Shown: positions 23,401-36,200 of the stretch, one piece after another
Layout of the letters: each line of letters opens with the position of its first letter
Numbering within the stretch: position 1 is the first letter of the stretch
From: Aristolochia californica
Lineage: Eukaryota > Streptophyta > Magnoliopsida > Piperales > Aristolochiaceae
Length of the DNA: 64,000 nt
Assembly (NCBI GenBank): GCA_029961685.1
Contig: JARWKL010000010.1
Span: 4,566,269-4,630,268 of the forward strand
Direction: 5' to 3'
Position numbers and translations under genes: made by a program
The notes under the pieces: model-generated
Seen by the model: only the letters and a program-made list of their open reading frames with translations
The model's database searches: none
What the model was told of the DNA's origin: nothing

Positions 23401-26400
23401 GTTCCTCTTCCAATAGATAAAAAACCCATCGGTTGCAAGTGGGTTTATACTGTCAAACATAATCTAGATGGGTCAATAGCACGACTGAAGGCTCAACTGA
23501 TTGCTAAAGGTTATACTCAGTGTTATGGTATTGATTATGAAGAAACTTTCTCTCCAGTGGAAAAAATGAACTTGGTACGTATATTATTATCTCTGGCGGC
23601 CAATTCATCATGGTCGATATATCAACTTGATGTGAAAAATGCATTTCTGAATGGGGATATTAACGAAGAAATTTATATGCAACAACCACCTGGGTATGTG
23701 GTTGAGGGGGAGTCAGTATGTCGACTACAAAAATCTTTGTATGATCTCAAACAGTCCCCTCGGGCATGGTTTGAGAAATTTAGTCAAGCCTTCATACGCG
23801 CTGGATTTTACAAATGCTCTGTAGATCACTCAGTACTTATTGAAAACACAGAGAGGTAAGGTAATTCTGGCAGTATATGTTGATGATATGATTTTAACTG
23901 GTAGTGATTCCGAGGGCATCCAGAAAACAAAGGAAAAAATATGTGCTAAATTCAAGACAGGATCTTGGACTAAAATATTTTTTGGGTATTGAAGTATTAC
24001 AATTTAGACATGGGATTGTGCTATCCCAAAGGAAGTATGGCCTTGATCTACTAGAGGAGACAGGAATGATGGGATGCAAACCAGCAGAAACTCCTATGGT
24101 CTCAATACAAAATTATGTGGAGGCACTGGAGAAGATGTAGATATTGGAAAATATCAAAGACTAGTGGGAAGACTTATTTACTTGTGTGTAACAAGGCCGG
24201 ATATATCATAAGCAGTAAGTGTGGTAAGTCAATACATGCACAAGCCACAACTTAGTAATTGACAAGCACTTGAAAGGATACTACGATATCTGAAAGGAGC
24301 TCCAAGAAGAGGACTTCTCTATAAAAACCATGGTCACTTCAACATCGAAGGATTCTCAGATGCAGACTGGGCCGGATCCCCGGATGACAAAAAATCTACT
24401 TCGGGATTTTGTACGATGGTTGGAGGGAATTTGGTTACATGGAAAAGCAAGAAGCAAAATGTAGTAGCACGGTTTAGTGCAGAAGCAGAATACAAAACTA
24501 TGGCACACACTGTTAGTGAACTCCTATGGATAAGATCTCTTCTCACTGAATTGGGATTCTACAAAGAAGCTTTGATGGATCTATATTGTGATAATCAAAC
24601 AACAATACACATTACATCAAATCCAGTCTTCCATGAAAGAACGAAGCATATTGAAATGGACTGCCATTTTATACGAGAAAAGTTCCAAGCAAGTTTTTTA
24701 TCTCTAAGGCATATATCATCACAAAGTCAAGTTGCAGATATTCTCACCAAGCCGGTCACTCACAAGATTATGTCTACCATCTGCAGCAAGCTGGGCATCT
24801 ACAATGTCTCTCTTCCCAACTTGAGGGGGGTTGTTACAATGTGGGACCCACCATGGTTCACAAGCTGGTAATCTTATCAATATGAGCTGGTCTCCTTTCC
24901 TCATAGAGTCCTAGTTTTTTAGACATATTTCCCTTCGAATCAGAGAGTTTGGTCAAACTTAAGCACTCCATGTTGGCATCTATTAATTTAGTTTTGAGGG
25001 AAGATCACACGAGGTAATTTGGGTCTAGGGTCTCCTCTCTAGTGTTGGCTTGCTTGTCTGCATCGGTTGCATATCTTCTACATCGTCATCTCCAAAAATT
25101 ATAATCACTCCCCAGAAACTTCTTTTTGTTATTTTTACTTGTAAAGTTGGGTCCAAGGTCCAAGGCCCATCCTAAAATGACTAGTCAACTTAGGAAGCCT
25201 TTTTCCCAACTAATAAACTAAAGATCTTTGTACTCACTAATCCATGTGAGACTATTCCTTAACACTCCCCCTCACGAGTAGGCCCTCTTTTGTGGCTCTA
25301 CAAGTAGATAATTTAGGTGTATGCCCTCCTTTGTGGCTTTACAAGTGGATAATTTAGATGTAAGCCCACATATGAGTACCTGCTCTGATACCACGTAAAG
25401 TTGGGTCCAAGGCCCATCCCAAAATGACAACCAACTTAGGAAGCCTCTTTCCCATCTAATAAACTCAAGATCATTGTACTCACTAATCCAAGTGGGACTA
25501 TTCCTTAACATTATTGTTCTACCATTACAATCTCCCATATTTTTTTTTTTTAAAAAAAAAAGGTCACACTCATTATTGATTTGACAAGTTGTTATTATTT
25601 TCTTTAGAAACTCGATTTAAAGTAGTGTGTTGCATTGTCGCCTCCTTTTATCTAAAGTTTCAAATTCGTTTGGAAGTATGTGTGTTGCATAGTCACCTCC
25701 TTTTCAATTAAAGTATGATTGTTGCTATTATTGTTTTCTTCTAATGACAAGCAAGTTGTTATTATTTTCTTTAGAATTTCGGTTTGAAGTAGTGTGTTGC
25801 ATTGTCGCCTCCTTTTATCTAAAGTTTCAAATTCGTTTGGAAGTATGTGTGTTGCATAGTCGCCTCCTTTTCAATTAAAGTATGATTGTTGCTATTATTG
25901 TTTTCTTCTAATATTTCTTCAATTTATCATCTTTTATTTTTCAATACTTTAGAGCAATGCCTAGACTCGTTACCAACAAAGTATAGGAGTCAACTCAATT
26001 TTGATGGCAGTGCTTTAGGCTGTCCTGGGCCGGCTGGAGCTGGTGGTGTTTTCAGATACAGCAGTGGAGACCCTATTCTATCCTATGCAGGGCCGGTGGG
26101 TATTGCTGATTCAAATACTGCTGAAGTAAGTGCTCTTCTGTTCGGCCTCCAAAACTTTAAAGAGTTGCTCCATGGCAAGCTGATTATTGAAGGCGATTCA
26201 AAAACTGTCATCAGCTGGTGTTCACAAGAAAGCTCCCCTACTTGGCGCCACTGGCCAATCACTGATTGTATTGCTGACATTGTGTCATTCATTCATTGTA
26301 ATTGGAACCTCATTCCTAGATCAGCCAATTCTTTGGATGATAAATTGGCAAAATCCGGAACCTCCCAGCAATCTCTCATTGTTTGGGAAGGCTTCCCCTC

Positions 26401-27201
26401 GTGTAATCTGCTCGTTTGAGCTCTCATAATAAAATTCAGCATCATTAAAAAAAAAAAAAAAAAAAATTATAGAAGTGTGCCCAATATCCAACTTCTTTTA
26501 TTCTTCACCCAAGAGGTATTTTTGTTTGAACTACCCTTACAAAGTGAGTAGTCTTTCTTTCATGCCTAAAATTAGGCATTTTTTTTTGCCATTGAAATTG
26601 AAAAGAGTTTTTTTAGACTATGACCATTTTGACTGGTATATGAAATTTTGTTGTACAGCTCGTAGGGAGAGAATAGAAAGAGAAGTATGAAGTATGAAGT
26701 AAGTGATAGAATCTATCATAAAGAATTCAACTTGTGGTAATCAAATTTTATGTGACCAGAATATCTACGTCAAGGAGAGTACAATATGAAGAATTTTTTT
26801 CTTGAAGACTAAGAATCTTTTTCGTTGCAAAATGAAGTTATAAACTCCAGTTTGAGGAGGAATGTTGTGGAAAAGTCTTATATAACTCTCACATCAAAAA
26901 GTCTCACAGAGCAACAATTCATATGAGAGTTGTACAAGAGTCTCACGAAAGTCATATAAGAAAGTCTCAATTAAAAGGTGTTTTAGTTATGTTAGTTTTG
27001 TTCAGTTGTTTAATTACTTTAGGACATTTAAGTGTTTGACTTTGGATGTAATTAGAATATGGGTAGTTTTATTATAATTTGATTCTATTTGTTTCCTCTA
27101 TTATAAATAAAAGCTCATTGTACTCAACTATAATCAAGTCACTTAATTATTTTTCTTTTCTAAGAATTCAACAAGTAATAAATTAAAGAATAAAAGAAAC
27201 A

Positions 27202-27260
<59 letters not shown>

Positions 27261-30200
27261 CATACATATATATATATATATACATACATATATGTACATA
27301 TATATATGTGTGTATATATATGTATATATATATGTATATGTACATATATGTATGTATATGTACATATATGTATATGTATATATATATACATATATATATA
27401 TACATATACATATATATATATATACATATACATATATATATACATATATATATATCCTAAACGAGTTAGTCTTTTTTTTTTTTTTTTTTATAAAATGCAG
27501 AGGCTAATTAGGGAAAGAAAATATCTAACACGATGATTCGTACGGAATAAGGAAAGAAAATAGAAAATCAAGCCGAAGGAAAACTTGAAAACCCTCGAGT
27601 TCGTTTAGGAGAACCCAAACCCTCTGTTTTAACCTAAATTCAGGCTTTTCTCTTGACATTCCATTCCCCCTCTAAATAGGGTTCATGCCCACAAGGTTCA
27701 AGAGAAAATTACAATTTTGCCCCTCCATGGCATTTAACTTGAAAATCAAAAGGTTCAAGGGAAAATTACAATTTTGCCCCTCCATGGCATTTAACTTGAA
27801 AAGTAAACTATATGACTAAGTAACTGACTCAGCCACGGCGTCTGCATGACTCGGCATGTTGTTGGGTTCATAACATTACACCCCTCCTGGAGAACAAGCT
27901 TGTCCTCAAGGTCGATGGTAGGGATGCATGCCAAAGGTCGCCACATCTCCCCAAATAGCATTTGTGGCGGCTGTCATCCATCTTGTACCACTGCCCCTGA
28001 ATATTCCTCCCATAGCAGACGTAGTTCCCAGAATTTGCCCTATTGTTGAGCTGGCCAGTTGTTCCTGACTGCAAGCGCTGGACAGCAAGTGGCAGAACAC
28101 TAGGGCCCTCCAAGCTGGTCAGCTGCTGCTCAGCCCTGTCATAGGAGGTGCATCTACCCCAGGGATGCTTGATTTCTCCTTCCAATTTTTCGGTAGAAGT
28201 AAAGTGCTGCAGTACTCCGAAGTCACCCTAATGATTGTTCTTTGATGTACATGGAAGTAAGCTTTGTCTATTAGCTGCTTTGTTCTGCTCGCCAATCCCT
28301 CTAAGCTGAAAGACAGATTCCTGGTGGTGATGTATGTTAGAAGAAGCATGGTGCTGATTGGCTAGCCTTTTCTGTGGATCTACACCCTCTGCATGTAGCT
28401 CAATACCATGAGCAGAAAAATTAACAGGTTCATGTTCCACCAGGTTCTGATTCTGCACTCTACAAGCTGCAGGTGTAGAAGATGCATCAAATATCAAAAG
28501 ATCAGCAGCATCGGGCATTAGATTGTCCCAATCACATCTTGCCACTTCATCCTTAGCTTGCTTGAATTGACACACCTCCTGCAAGTTTACATCAGTCTCA
28601 ATCGCACTCTGTTTTTCTGGTGAACTACCTCGAACAAAGTGTACAAGTAACCCTGGAGTCTCAACCATGTCTATATCAGTATCAGTTTCAATAGCATGGC
28701 AAAGTGTACCTCTCCTATGGGGACTAATACAGTCATATGTTAAGGTTCTAGATAGCTTCACAGCTACACCAGATGTCATTATCATCCTTCTTTGAACAGT
28801 ATCAATTGGGTAGGAAGCCAACCCAGCACTGATTGTGATCCCCCAACCCAGACAGAAACTTGCGAAGAAACTATCCTGTAGCTTGCCAACCAGAACCACA
28901 GGCTTAAGGGAATCATACATTCCAAAGTAGAGTCCACGGTAGACAATTAGTCCCACACAGGCGATATTAAATCCACGATAAGGACCAGCAATGCCATCTG
29001 ATTTAAGTGTCTTCTTGTAGACATCTATAAGACCCTTGAACTGCCTCTCACCTCCCTTCTTGGAAGCCTTGGCATCATTGGCTAGACATCGAGCATAATC
29101 AAGTGAATAGGCAAAAAGAAGGGAAGAAGTCTGATGCCAAGTTACCAGCAACCCAATTCCAATATCCATCTCTATCTCTCTTGAAATTGAAGGGTCTCTG
29201 AAATAATCCTTAAAGGCAAAGTTAAGGGCCTGGGTGGGAAAGTAACGGATAACATTTGCAGCATTTCCCCTCCACAAAGATACTAACCCCTCAACCTTGA
29301 TTGTTCTTGCAAAGCAATCACCAATCTCCTTGTCAGGTTCAAAGTGCCTGCCAGCTTTGATTATTTCGTCCTGATTCTGGATCAAGAGCTTCACCCGCTC
29401 AACTGGTGCAGCTGCTGTTTTTGAGACAGCAGCAGAAACACCTTAATATCACAGTCACCGTCTGTTATAACAAGATTATCAAAGTTCAAGCCAATTCCCA
29501 TCTCTAAGATATGCCCCGGCATAGTTGCTGAGAAAATCATGCTCTGTCGGTCAGATGGAATTTTTTCAAAAATAACTTCCACATCCTCTTCGAACCCAAC
29601 AGCAAGCAGTTGGTCTGCTTCATCAAGCACCAGATATTGCACTTCACTTAATTGGAGGCTGTTACTAGTAATCAAATCAAATATACGGCCTTTCAACTGG
29701 AATTCCACGGATCTTGACGAATAGGAACTGCACATACTCTTCTGCAACAGCGAATTCGTCTCTTGGGCACTCCCGGTGATTTCACCCACACCATCATCAG
29801 GGTCCTCGTCCTGTTGTGGCCATTTTCGACCGAAAATCATTGTGTCGGAAGTTCTTCCCTCACGGGCACACTCTCCACGGCGAAATCAATTGTTTTGGTT
29901 TTTTGGTCTTCCCTGTTCCCAGCACCATCGTCACTGAGAAGACCTACCTTAGGAAGCTTTCCCCGATAGCGAATAGCAGAGGCATCTGGCCGGAATTTGT
30001 CGTGGAGCTTCTCGGCTCGGAAATTTCCAGTCTCCCCGACTACTGATTTCACAATTGTGGGTGTCGGCGCTGGGTTTCCACGCTCGGAGGAGTTAGGTCG
30101 ACACCTAGCTGGACGGCTATTCCCGATGGCGAACGAGGAGTCTCGGGAATTTCCAAGACAGAGGCCCCACGGTGGGCACCATTCCCATTTTTCCCTTGTT

Positions 30201-33200
30201 CGATCCGCGCTGCAGTCTGCCGGTTCCCGGTGGCAAACAGCATCAAATCGGGGCTGAAGTTTCGAAGCAGGTTGGCGCTCGTCGGACTGCTCCGAAGCGT
30301 TTTGTGCCCCATACACTTCAACCCTTGGATTTCCAAGCTCCCCGTGTTCGGAATGCCTGGCTCTGGATTGCGCCACTGGAATTTCCTGCTCGACGCAACC
30401 CAACTCTTCATCTTCCGAAATGGCAACCTCCCATCTGGAAATTTTTTTTTTGACTCTTCTCGAATTCTAGCAACCTATCTTCCACGGACTAGTATAGAAT
30501 CGCTGAAATTTCTTTGCATAGTACTGCACATATTCATCTACAATCCACGAATCGCTCATTATTTCAGCTCTGTTACCAATTTGTTACGTTCCCCGGATCT
30601 AACACGGCGATTCATACGGAATAAGGAAAGAAAATAGAAAATCAATCCGAAGGGAAGCTTGAAAACCCTCGAGCTCGTTTAGGAGAACTCAAACCCTCTG
30701 TTTTAACATAAATTCAGACTTTTCTCTTTTCATTCCATTCCCCCTCTAAATAGGGTTCATGCTCACAAGGTTCAAGAGAAAAATACAATTTTCCCCTCTA
30801 TGGCATTTAACTTGAAAATCAAAAGGTTCAAGGGAAAATTATAATTTTGCCCTCCATGGCATTTAACTTGAAAAGTAAACTAAATGACTATGTAACTGAC
30901 TCAGCCACGGCGTCTGCATGACTCATAACAGTATCTCCTATAATGATATGTTGTTGATACATTCCACTCTAGCCAGAGAGTCTGCTATGACATTGCCACT
31001 TCTCTAGCTATGGCTGCAACATCAGTAATTGAGGAGCTAATATACCCAATTTTACAATAAAAAAATAAAGAGGGGGCTGACCTTTCATTTGCTCTACTTG
31101 TCAATAATAGCCGACTTCATCTCCACTCACAAAAGGGTGAAAAGAGATCCCCATATGAGCTTGAATCCCTTAATTCAAAGTCTCAGCTCAACCTCCACAT
31201 TGTAGCTCCAAGCACTATTATAAAAGAGAAGCCATCCTTCAAACGTAGGGTTTCAGTTGAGTTTCCATCCAGATTTAACTGAGTTAACCTTCAAGCGAGG
31301 AGAGGCTGGAGGGTGTAGCAGGGGAATAACAATGTATAAATGGAATGAAATAAGCTATTACATATATGGTTCCAATTATTCATTTATTATTACATTTACC
31401 ATTTCTAAGCTTTATTGTTTTCTTTGCACCAATAACTGGAATCATATTTATCCTGATGCGTCGGCTCAAGTGTTGGGTAAGGTGGTTTCTAATCATAAGC
31501 CTATTCTTCTTGATACAAAATCCAGTATTTGGAGTCTTCGGATTCGAAAACTATTGGCTTGAGGATAAAACTTGCATTTGGTAGGATATGAATATTTTGG
31601 GTCCAGCTAGAGGGGTGGTTGCTATGAAGCTTAAAACCTTGAAAATGAAGTTGAAAAGGTGGGATAAAGATAACAATGCTTCCATAGCTGCCCAAATTGA
31701 TGTGTTGAGGGTATAAGTTGATGCTGTTGATCTTTATTGAAGAAGGAAGACCTCTATCCAATTCAGAATTTTGTGAATGCATATTTGCTTCAAATTTTCT
31801 AAAGAATCTTATTAATAATAACAGAAACAGAGAGCTCAGAACCATTGGCTACAAGAAGGGATACTCATTTTTTTCATTCAGTGGTTTCTGCTCGTAGGTC
31901 TAACAGAATTAATTGTCTCCAAGTCAATGGGGAAATAACTTCTGATAGACAGTCTATCATTATAGAAAATAATTGACATCCTTAAGATAGGGTTCAGGAG
32001 TGGAACACTTCTATTGCAGCTTTACAAGTAGAACACCACCACTTTGCTCTTGCCACCAAGCTAGGGAAGGTGAACATAGAAGCCAAAAATTAACAGTTGA
32101 ATCATCTTCCCTGCAAAATACAGCTGCACTAGCTTTCAAAAAGAAAGAAAAAAAGTTTTTCCTGTTTCACTCTCTTCAGATTCCTCAAAAATGACTGATA
32201 GTAATGGCCAATTAGAAAAAAAATTGGATAAGATCAGCAAGGGGGCTGGAAGCAGATTACTGCTAAAATTCCCAGGGAGAATATCTCAAGGCTAAAACTG
32301 TGGAACAATGAACGAAAAGATGGTAAAATGTCTCCTCATAGCAACTGCAAACCTTACATTATCTAGTACCAAAATGGACACCCTGCCAATTAAACAGATC
32401 CAGGATCTGGAATCTTTAGCTTACCATAAAAATGGTATTGTGGAGATTCAGAAACATTCCAGAAAAGGAATTAGGACAAACAACTAACTGTATTAACAGG
32501 CTAGAAGATGAGAATAGATCGAGTATCCAAAGAATTCAGCGACTCCATTTCCAAACTAGATAATCACTCTCAATTCCACTAGTTCCTCTTGTAAGATTAA
32601 AATTGTACTTACCATACCAACCCCTGCAAATAATATTGCAGATTTATCAAAAATTCAAGCAATAATAATTAGGGGAAAGCTTCTATTATTTTGAATCCAA
32701 ATATTTTTTTCTCCTTTTTTTTTCTAGGTAATTTCCAAATGCCACCAACTTGAATAATGTGTTTCCAAATATGGCCAGTTACATGTTATATTCCCAAATA
32801 AGAGCATATAACTAAAATTTGGTGGCTTGGGCCTTTAGCTCAAAGGTCACACATGGGAGGGGGTTTCAATTGCGAGGCCTTGAGTTCAAGTCTCACCAGA
32901 GGGTAAGGAGCGTGTGTGCACAAGAAATCAACATAAAAACTAAAAATAAAACAACTTAAATTTAGGAGTCAAACATGGCCTTGTTGATAGAATACATAAT
33001 GACAAAGCTAAAACTTATGTAAAAGGACTATACTCGTTTCAAGTTGTTATTTTCTGCTATATTAGTTTAGAAAAACATAACTTATATATTGTTTAAGTTA
33101 AACACTAGCTTGATTTTTATAACGTTAGTGTTTTCAAGTAGAATGAAGACTCCTAGGTTTTAAGGGTTGGAGGGACATAATTGTGATTGTTAAATAGAAA

Positions 33201-36200
33201 ATTTGGAAGAGTCTTAAAACTTCATTGACTTGATGTAATTTGAGTACATGAACCCCTATTTATAATAGAGGAAAGTAGTAAAGTCCAATTACAATTAAAC
33301 TACCCTTGTCCTAATTATACCCAAACTTTAACACTTAAAGATAAATCCTAGCATAATTAAATAACTCAACATAAATAGAAGACTAACATAACTAAAACAC
33401 CTTTAAATAGAAACTCTTCTGTGAGACCTGCTTGCATAATAATTTTGGCTTTGTAAGACTTCTTATTGTGAAAGTCATGTAAGACTCTTCCATATTTGTT
33501 CTTCACCACTCCCCCTCAAGGTGAAGTTTATAACTTCAGCTTGCAATGAAAGAGGATTCTTGGTCTTTAATTTTTTTTTGCTAAAAAAATTTCTTCACAA
33601 ATACAATTTTTCATAGATGCAAAAATTTCGTCTTTTGTGCTCCCCCTTTCTTGAATATTTTGGTCACATCAAAATTACCACAACATATAGAATAAAATAC
33701 CTCTTTCTTGTAATTCTTCTTTTACTTCTCCCCCTCAAGCTGGGAGGTAATGGCACTGACCTCAACTTGAAACAAATAACATAGATGTAGTAATCTTCTA
33801 TCTGGTTAACGATTGAGATGGAGAAGGTCCCTAAGAAGGACTACTCTGATACGATTGATAAAAACCCCACTTGAGGAACGATCTTATCTTTTCTTAAAAG
33901 TGCAAGGAATATTTGAAAGAGAGGTTAAGAGGGTTGGAATAAGAGAAAAATGAAGAAGAGATAAGTAGAGGAAGAGAGGGAGATAAGAGTGAGAGCTAGA
34001 AGGAAAAGAGAGAAGAGGAGAGGCCAAAGGAGATGAGAGGTGTCAGGGAATGAATTTGAGAGGAGAAAGAGAGGTAAGAAAGATTTTGGAAAAGACTTGA
34101 TTCATCTTTCCTTCAGCCAACACTCTTATTTTTACTTTTTCAATTGCATTTTGGAGAAACTCTTCAATCATTTAGGGTTCCTTAATTACATAATCGAAGG
34201 AAGGATTTTAAGAAATTGAAAGATTATACCAATCTAGGACAGATTCTACTAATTTGAAGGATTACATCAAGCAAGGGAAAATTCTTTCTAATCTAGTAAG
34301 ATACTATCTTTTCAAGAAGAGACAATTATGACTCTAGCTCTGACCAGTCCCTTGGGGGCATTTTTTACCTTTTTGCCCTCATGCCCCTTGTTTCTTGGAG
34401 GGGGTGCCACCTCCACTTTCTATTTTGCGGTGCCGCCTTCTTCTCTTTCTATATTTTCTTCCTCTTGTCTTCTTCTCTTAGTTCTTTGGGATTAATTTTG
34501 GATTTCTATCACGCATGATTGTTTCCTAAACACCCTCCTCTTTCAGGATCATGTAAAGTAGAATTTTTATGACATCTCCCTTGGCGACCCTGTCTAGCAG
34601 GTTATGGAGGCATCTTCCAGGACAAACAAGGAAATACATTCCTTTCCTACCAGGTCATCTTGGTCTCGACAACTCTACTGGTTTGCTTCATGGTCACAGA
34701 ATTCCATCTAAAAGATTGGTATCCCTAGCTCCCCCTCTATCTTGTCTTTTTAATAAAATATCTCAATTTTCAAAAGAAAAAAATGAAGCAGTTATTGTAA
34801 ACTCTGTTGATATGGAAGACAGCCAAGAAAAGCAAATGTTGCTTGCCAGCACATGTACAGAATACCAGGCAGACGATCAAATTAATTAATTGAGATGGAA
34901 ATGCTACTTAGAGTTGGCAAGAGCCACAATAAGAATTCATTATGAAGAAAAGTAATTAAGTATCACATTTAGATACCTATATATGCAAGTGTGAAGAATG
35001 AACAGAAGCTACCAACAACTGATAAAAGCCAAAGGCAAACAACCACCTGCCAAACACACAATGAATCAGTAAGAATTTCTCAACCATTCAATTATAAAAT
35101 CATACTAAAAATTAAACCATTCAATTAACATATTTTTTTTAAATGATGAGGTAAAGATTAACACATTCACATAGGTATTTCTGACCTTGAAAAATAGTCT
35201 GTAGTCCTTCCCAAGGGTGATATCATGTGCCATGAGCAACATATAGTTGATTTTAACACGAAATGAAGCAGCTGCATTATTCACCATTTCCTCAGACAAA
35301 ACCAATTGAGGCAACGGTTGCAGTTGCCTGTCCATAGATCACCCAGTAAGAAGTTAATAAAAAATTAAAGCTGATTCAAATAATTAGTTAATTAAATTGG
35401 ATTGTTTGAATCTATTGAAGAATATATATGGAAGAGTCTTACATGATGAAGTAGGTTCAGCCAAGAAAGAATTTTTTAGTATTATTAGACTTCTACTTTG
35501 TTAGAGTTGTTTAATTGTTGTTGGACTTCTATTTTAAGAGTTTACTTTGGGAGTAACTGGGATATGGGTGGTTAAATTTAACTTAGATTCTAATGTACTT
35601 AATTTACATTAATCAAAGAATTATTTTCTTCTCCAAAAATTCAACATGGTATCAAAGTAGGTTCTGTCAATTAACTCGGTCAACCCACAGAGACAATGTA
35701 TTTCTTTTCTTATCTATCATCTCACTACTAGTTTTGTTTGTTTTCTTTTCCCTTTTGTCTCCTTCTTTCCTATTGGAAGATGGGCCCAAGCCCACACGAC
35801 CAAGGAAGGCCCACATATCCAAGTGTGTTGGAAGATGGGTCCAAGCCCATAAAATATGGACCCACCATGATCACGTGAGGTGGCATGATGATAAGAAGTC
35901 TTACAGAGCCAGAACTATTATGGAAGCAGGTCTCACAGAAGAGTTTCAGTTTAAAGGTGTTTTAGTCATGTTAGTCTTCTATTTATATTGGGTTATTTAA
36001 TTAATGTTAGGACTTATCTTTAAGTGTTAGATTTTGTGTGTAATTGGGACAAAGGTATTTTACCTTCATCTATTATAAATAGATGTTCATGTACTCTGAT
36101 TACATTAAGTCAATAAAGTATTTATCTTTTCCATAAATTCAACATGGTATCAAAGCAGGTTTTGTAAGTTGACTCGGTCAACCCACAGAGGTAATGTGAT

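Larger units (their letters stand above)
19254..27173 (+). mobile_element. Family-A non-coding LTR retrotransposon, interrupted by other elements
   Basis: 5' LTR about 19254-19573 and 3' LTR 26873-27173 share gtctcacaaagcaacaattc-type stretches, a TATA-like ctataacaaatagag / ttataaataaaag box, and the terminus ATTCAACA. The 5' LTR is followed at 19574 by a tRNA-Met primer site (tggtattagagc). The 3' LTR is preceded by polypurine tttgaggaggaa and starts TGTTGTGG. Its own interior appears only at 19574-19945 and about 26466-26872 (cccaatatccaac, cacccaagaggtattttt, as at 2615 and 42085). The middle is occupied by a copia element, a TRIM, a tandem duplication and a LINE end. It lies in RTNLB intron 4, antisense to the gene. 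Confidence 0.8.
27515..30930 (-). mobile_element. Non-autonomous LTR retrotransposon carrying captured host gene pieces
   Basis: Direct repeats at about 27515-27875 and 30582-30930 share long stretches (gaaaaccctcgag, ccctctaaatagggttcatg, ctgactcagccacggcgtct). On the minus strand the right copy is the 5' LTR (TGTTATGAGTC ... GTAACA) followed by a primer site ATTGGTAACAGAGC. The left copy is the 3' LTR, starting TGTTATGAACC and preceded by polypurine CAGGAGGGGTGTAA. The interior has no gag, integrase or reverse transcriptase. Instead it holds, in order, an unrecognised Arg/Ser/Pro-rich region (29837-30560), a DEAD-box helicase piece (29514-29699), an intronless ADP/ATP carrier piece (28756-29442) and a further unknown coding-like region (28230-28750). 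The left LTR lacks its last few bases. It lies in RTNLB intron 4, sense to that gene. Confidence 0.85.

Noticed and set aside
25272..25538. 88-residue minus-strand open frame
   Set aside because: It runs through a TRIM LTR, primer site and interior; it has no coding meaning.
27143..27536. Several Tyr/Ile-rich open frames on both strands
   Set aside because: They are translations of the TA-rich microsatellite.
30172..30637. Plus-strand open frames in the gene-capturing element
   Set aside because: They are on the strand opposite to the LTR orientation and to the captured genes and show no domain.
32823..32950. Possible tRNA gene
   Set aside because: A- and B-box-like words exist but the sequence does not give an acceptor stem or a normal anticodon arm; SINE-like is the better call.
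34569..34889. 106-residue plus-strand frame in RTNLB intron 4
   Set aside because: Antisense to the gene, without recognisable domain or upstream gene structure; possibly old LINE sequence but not supportable.
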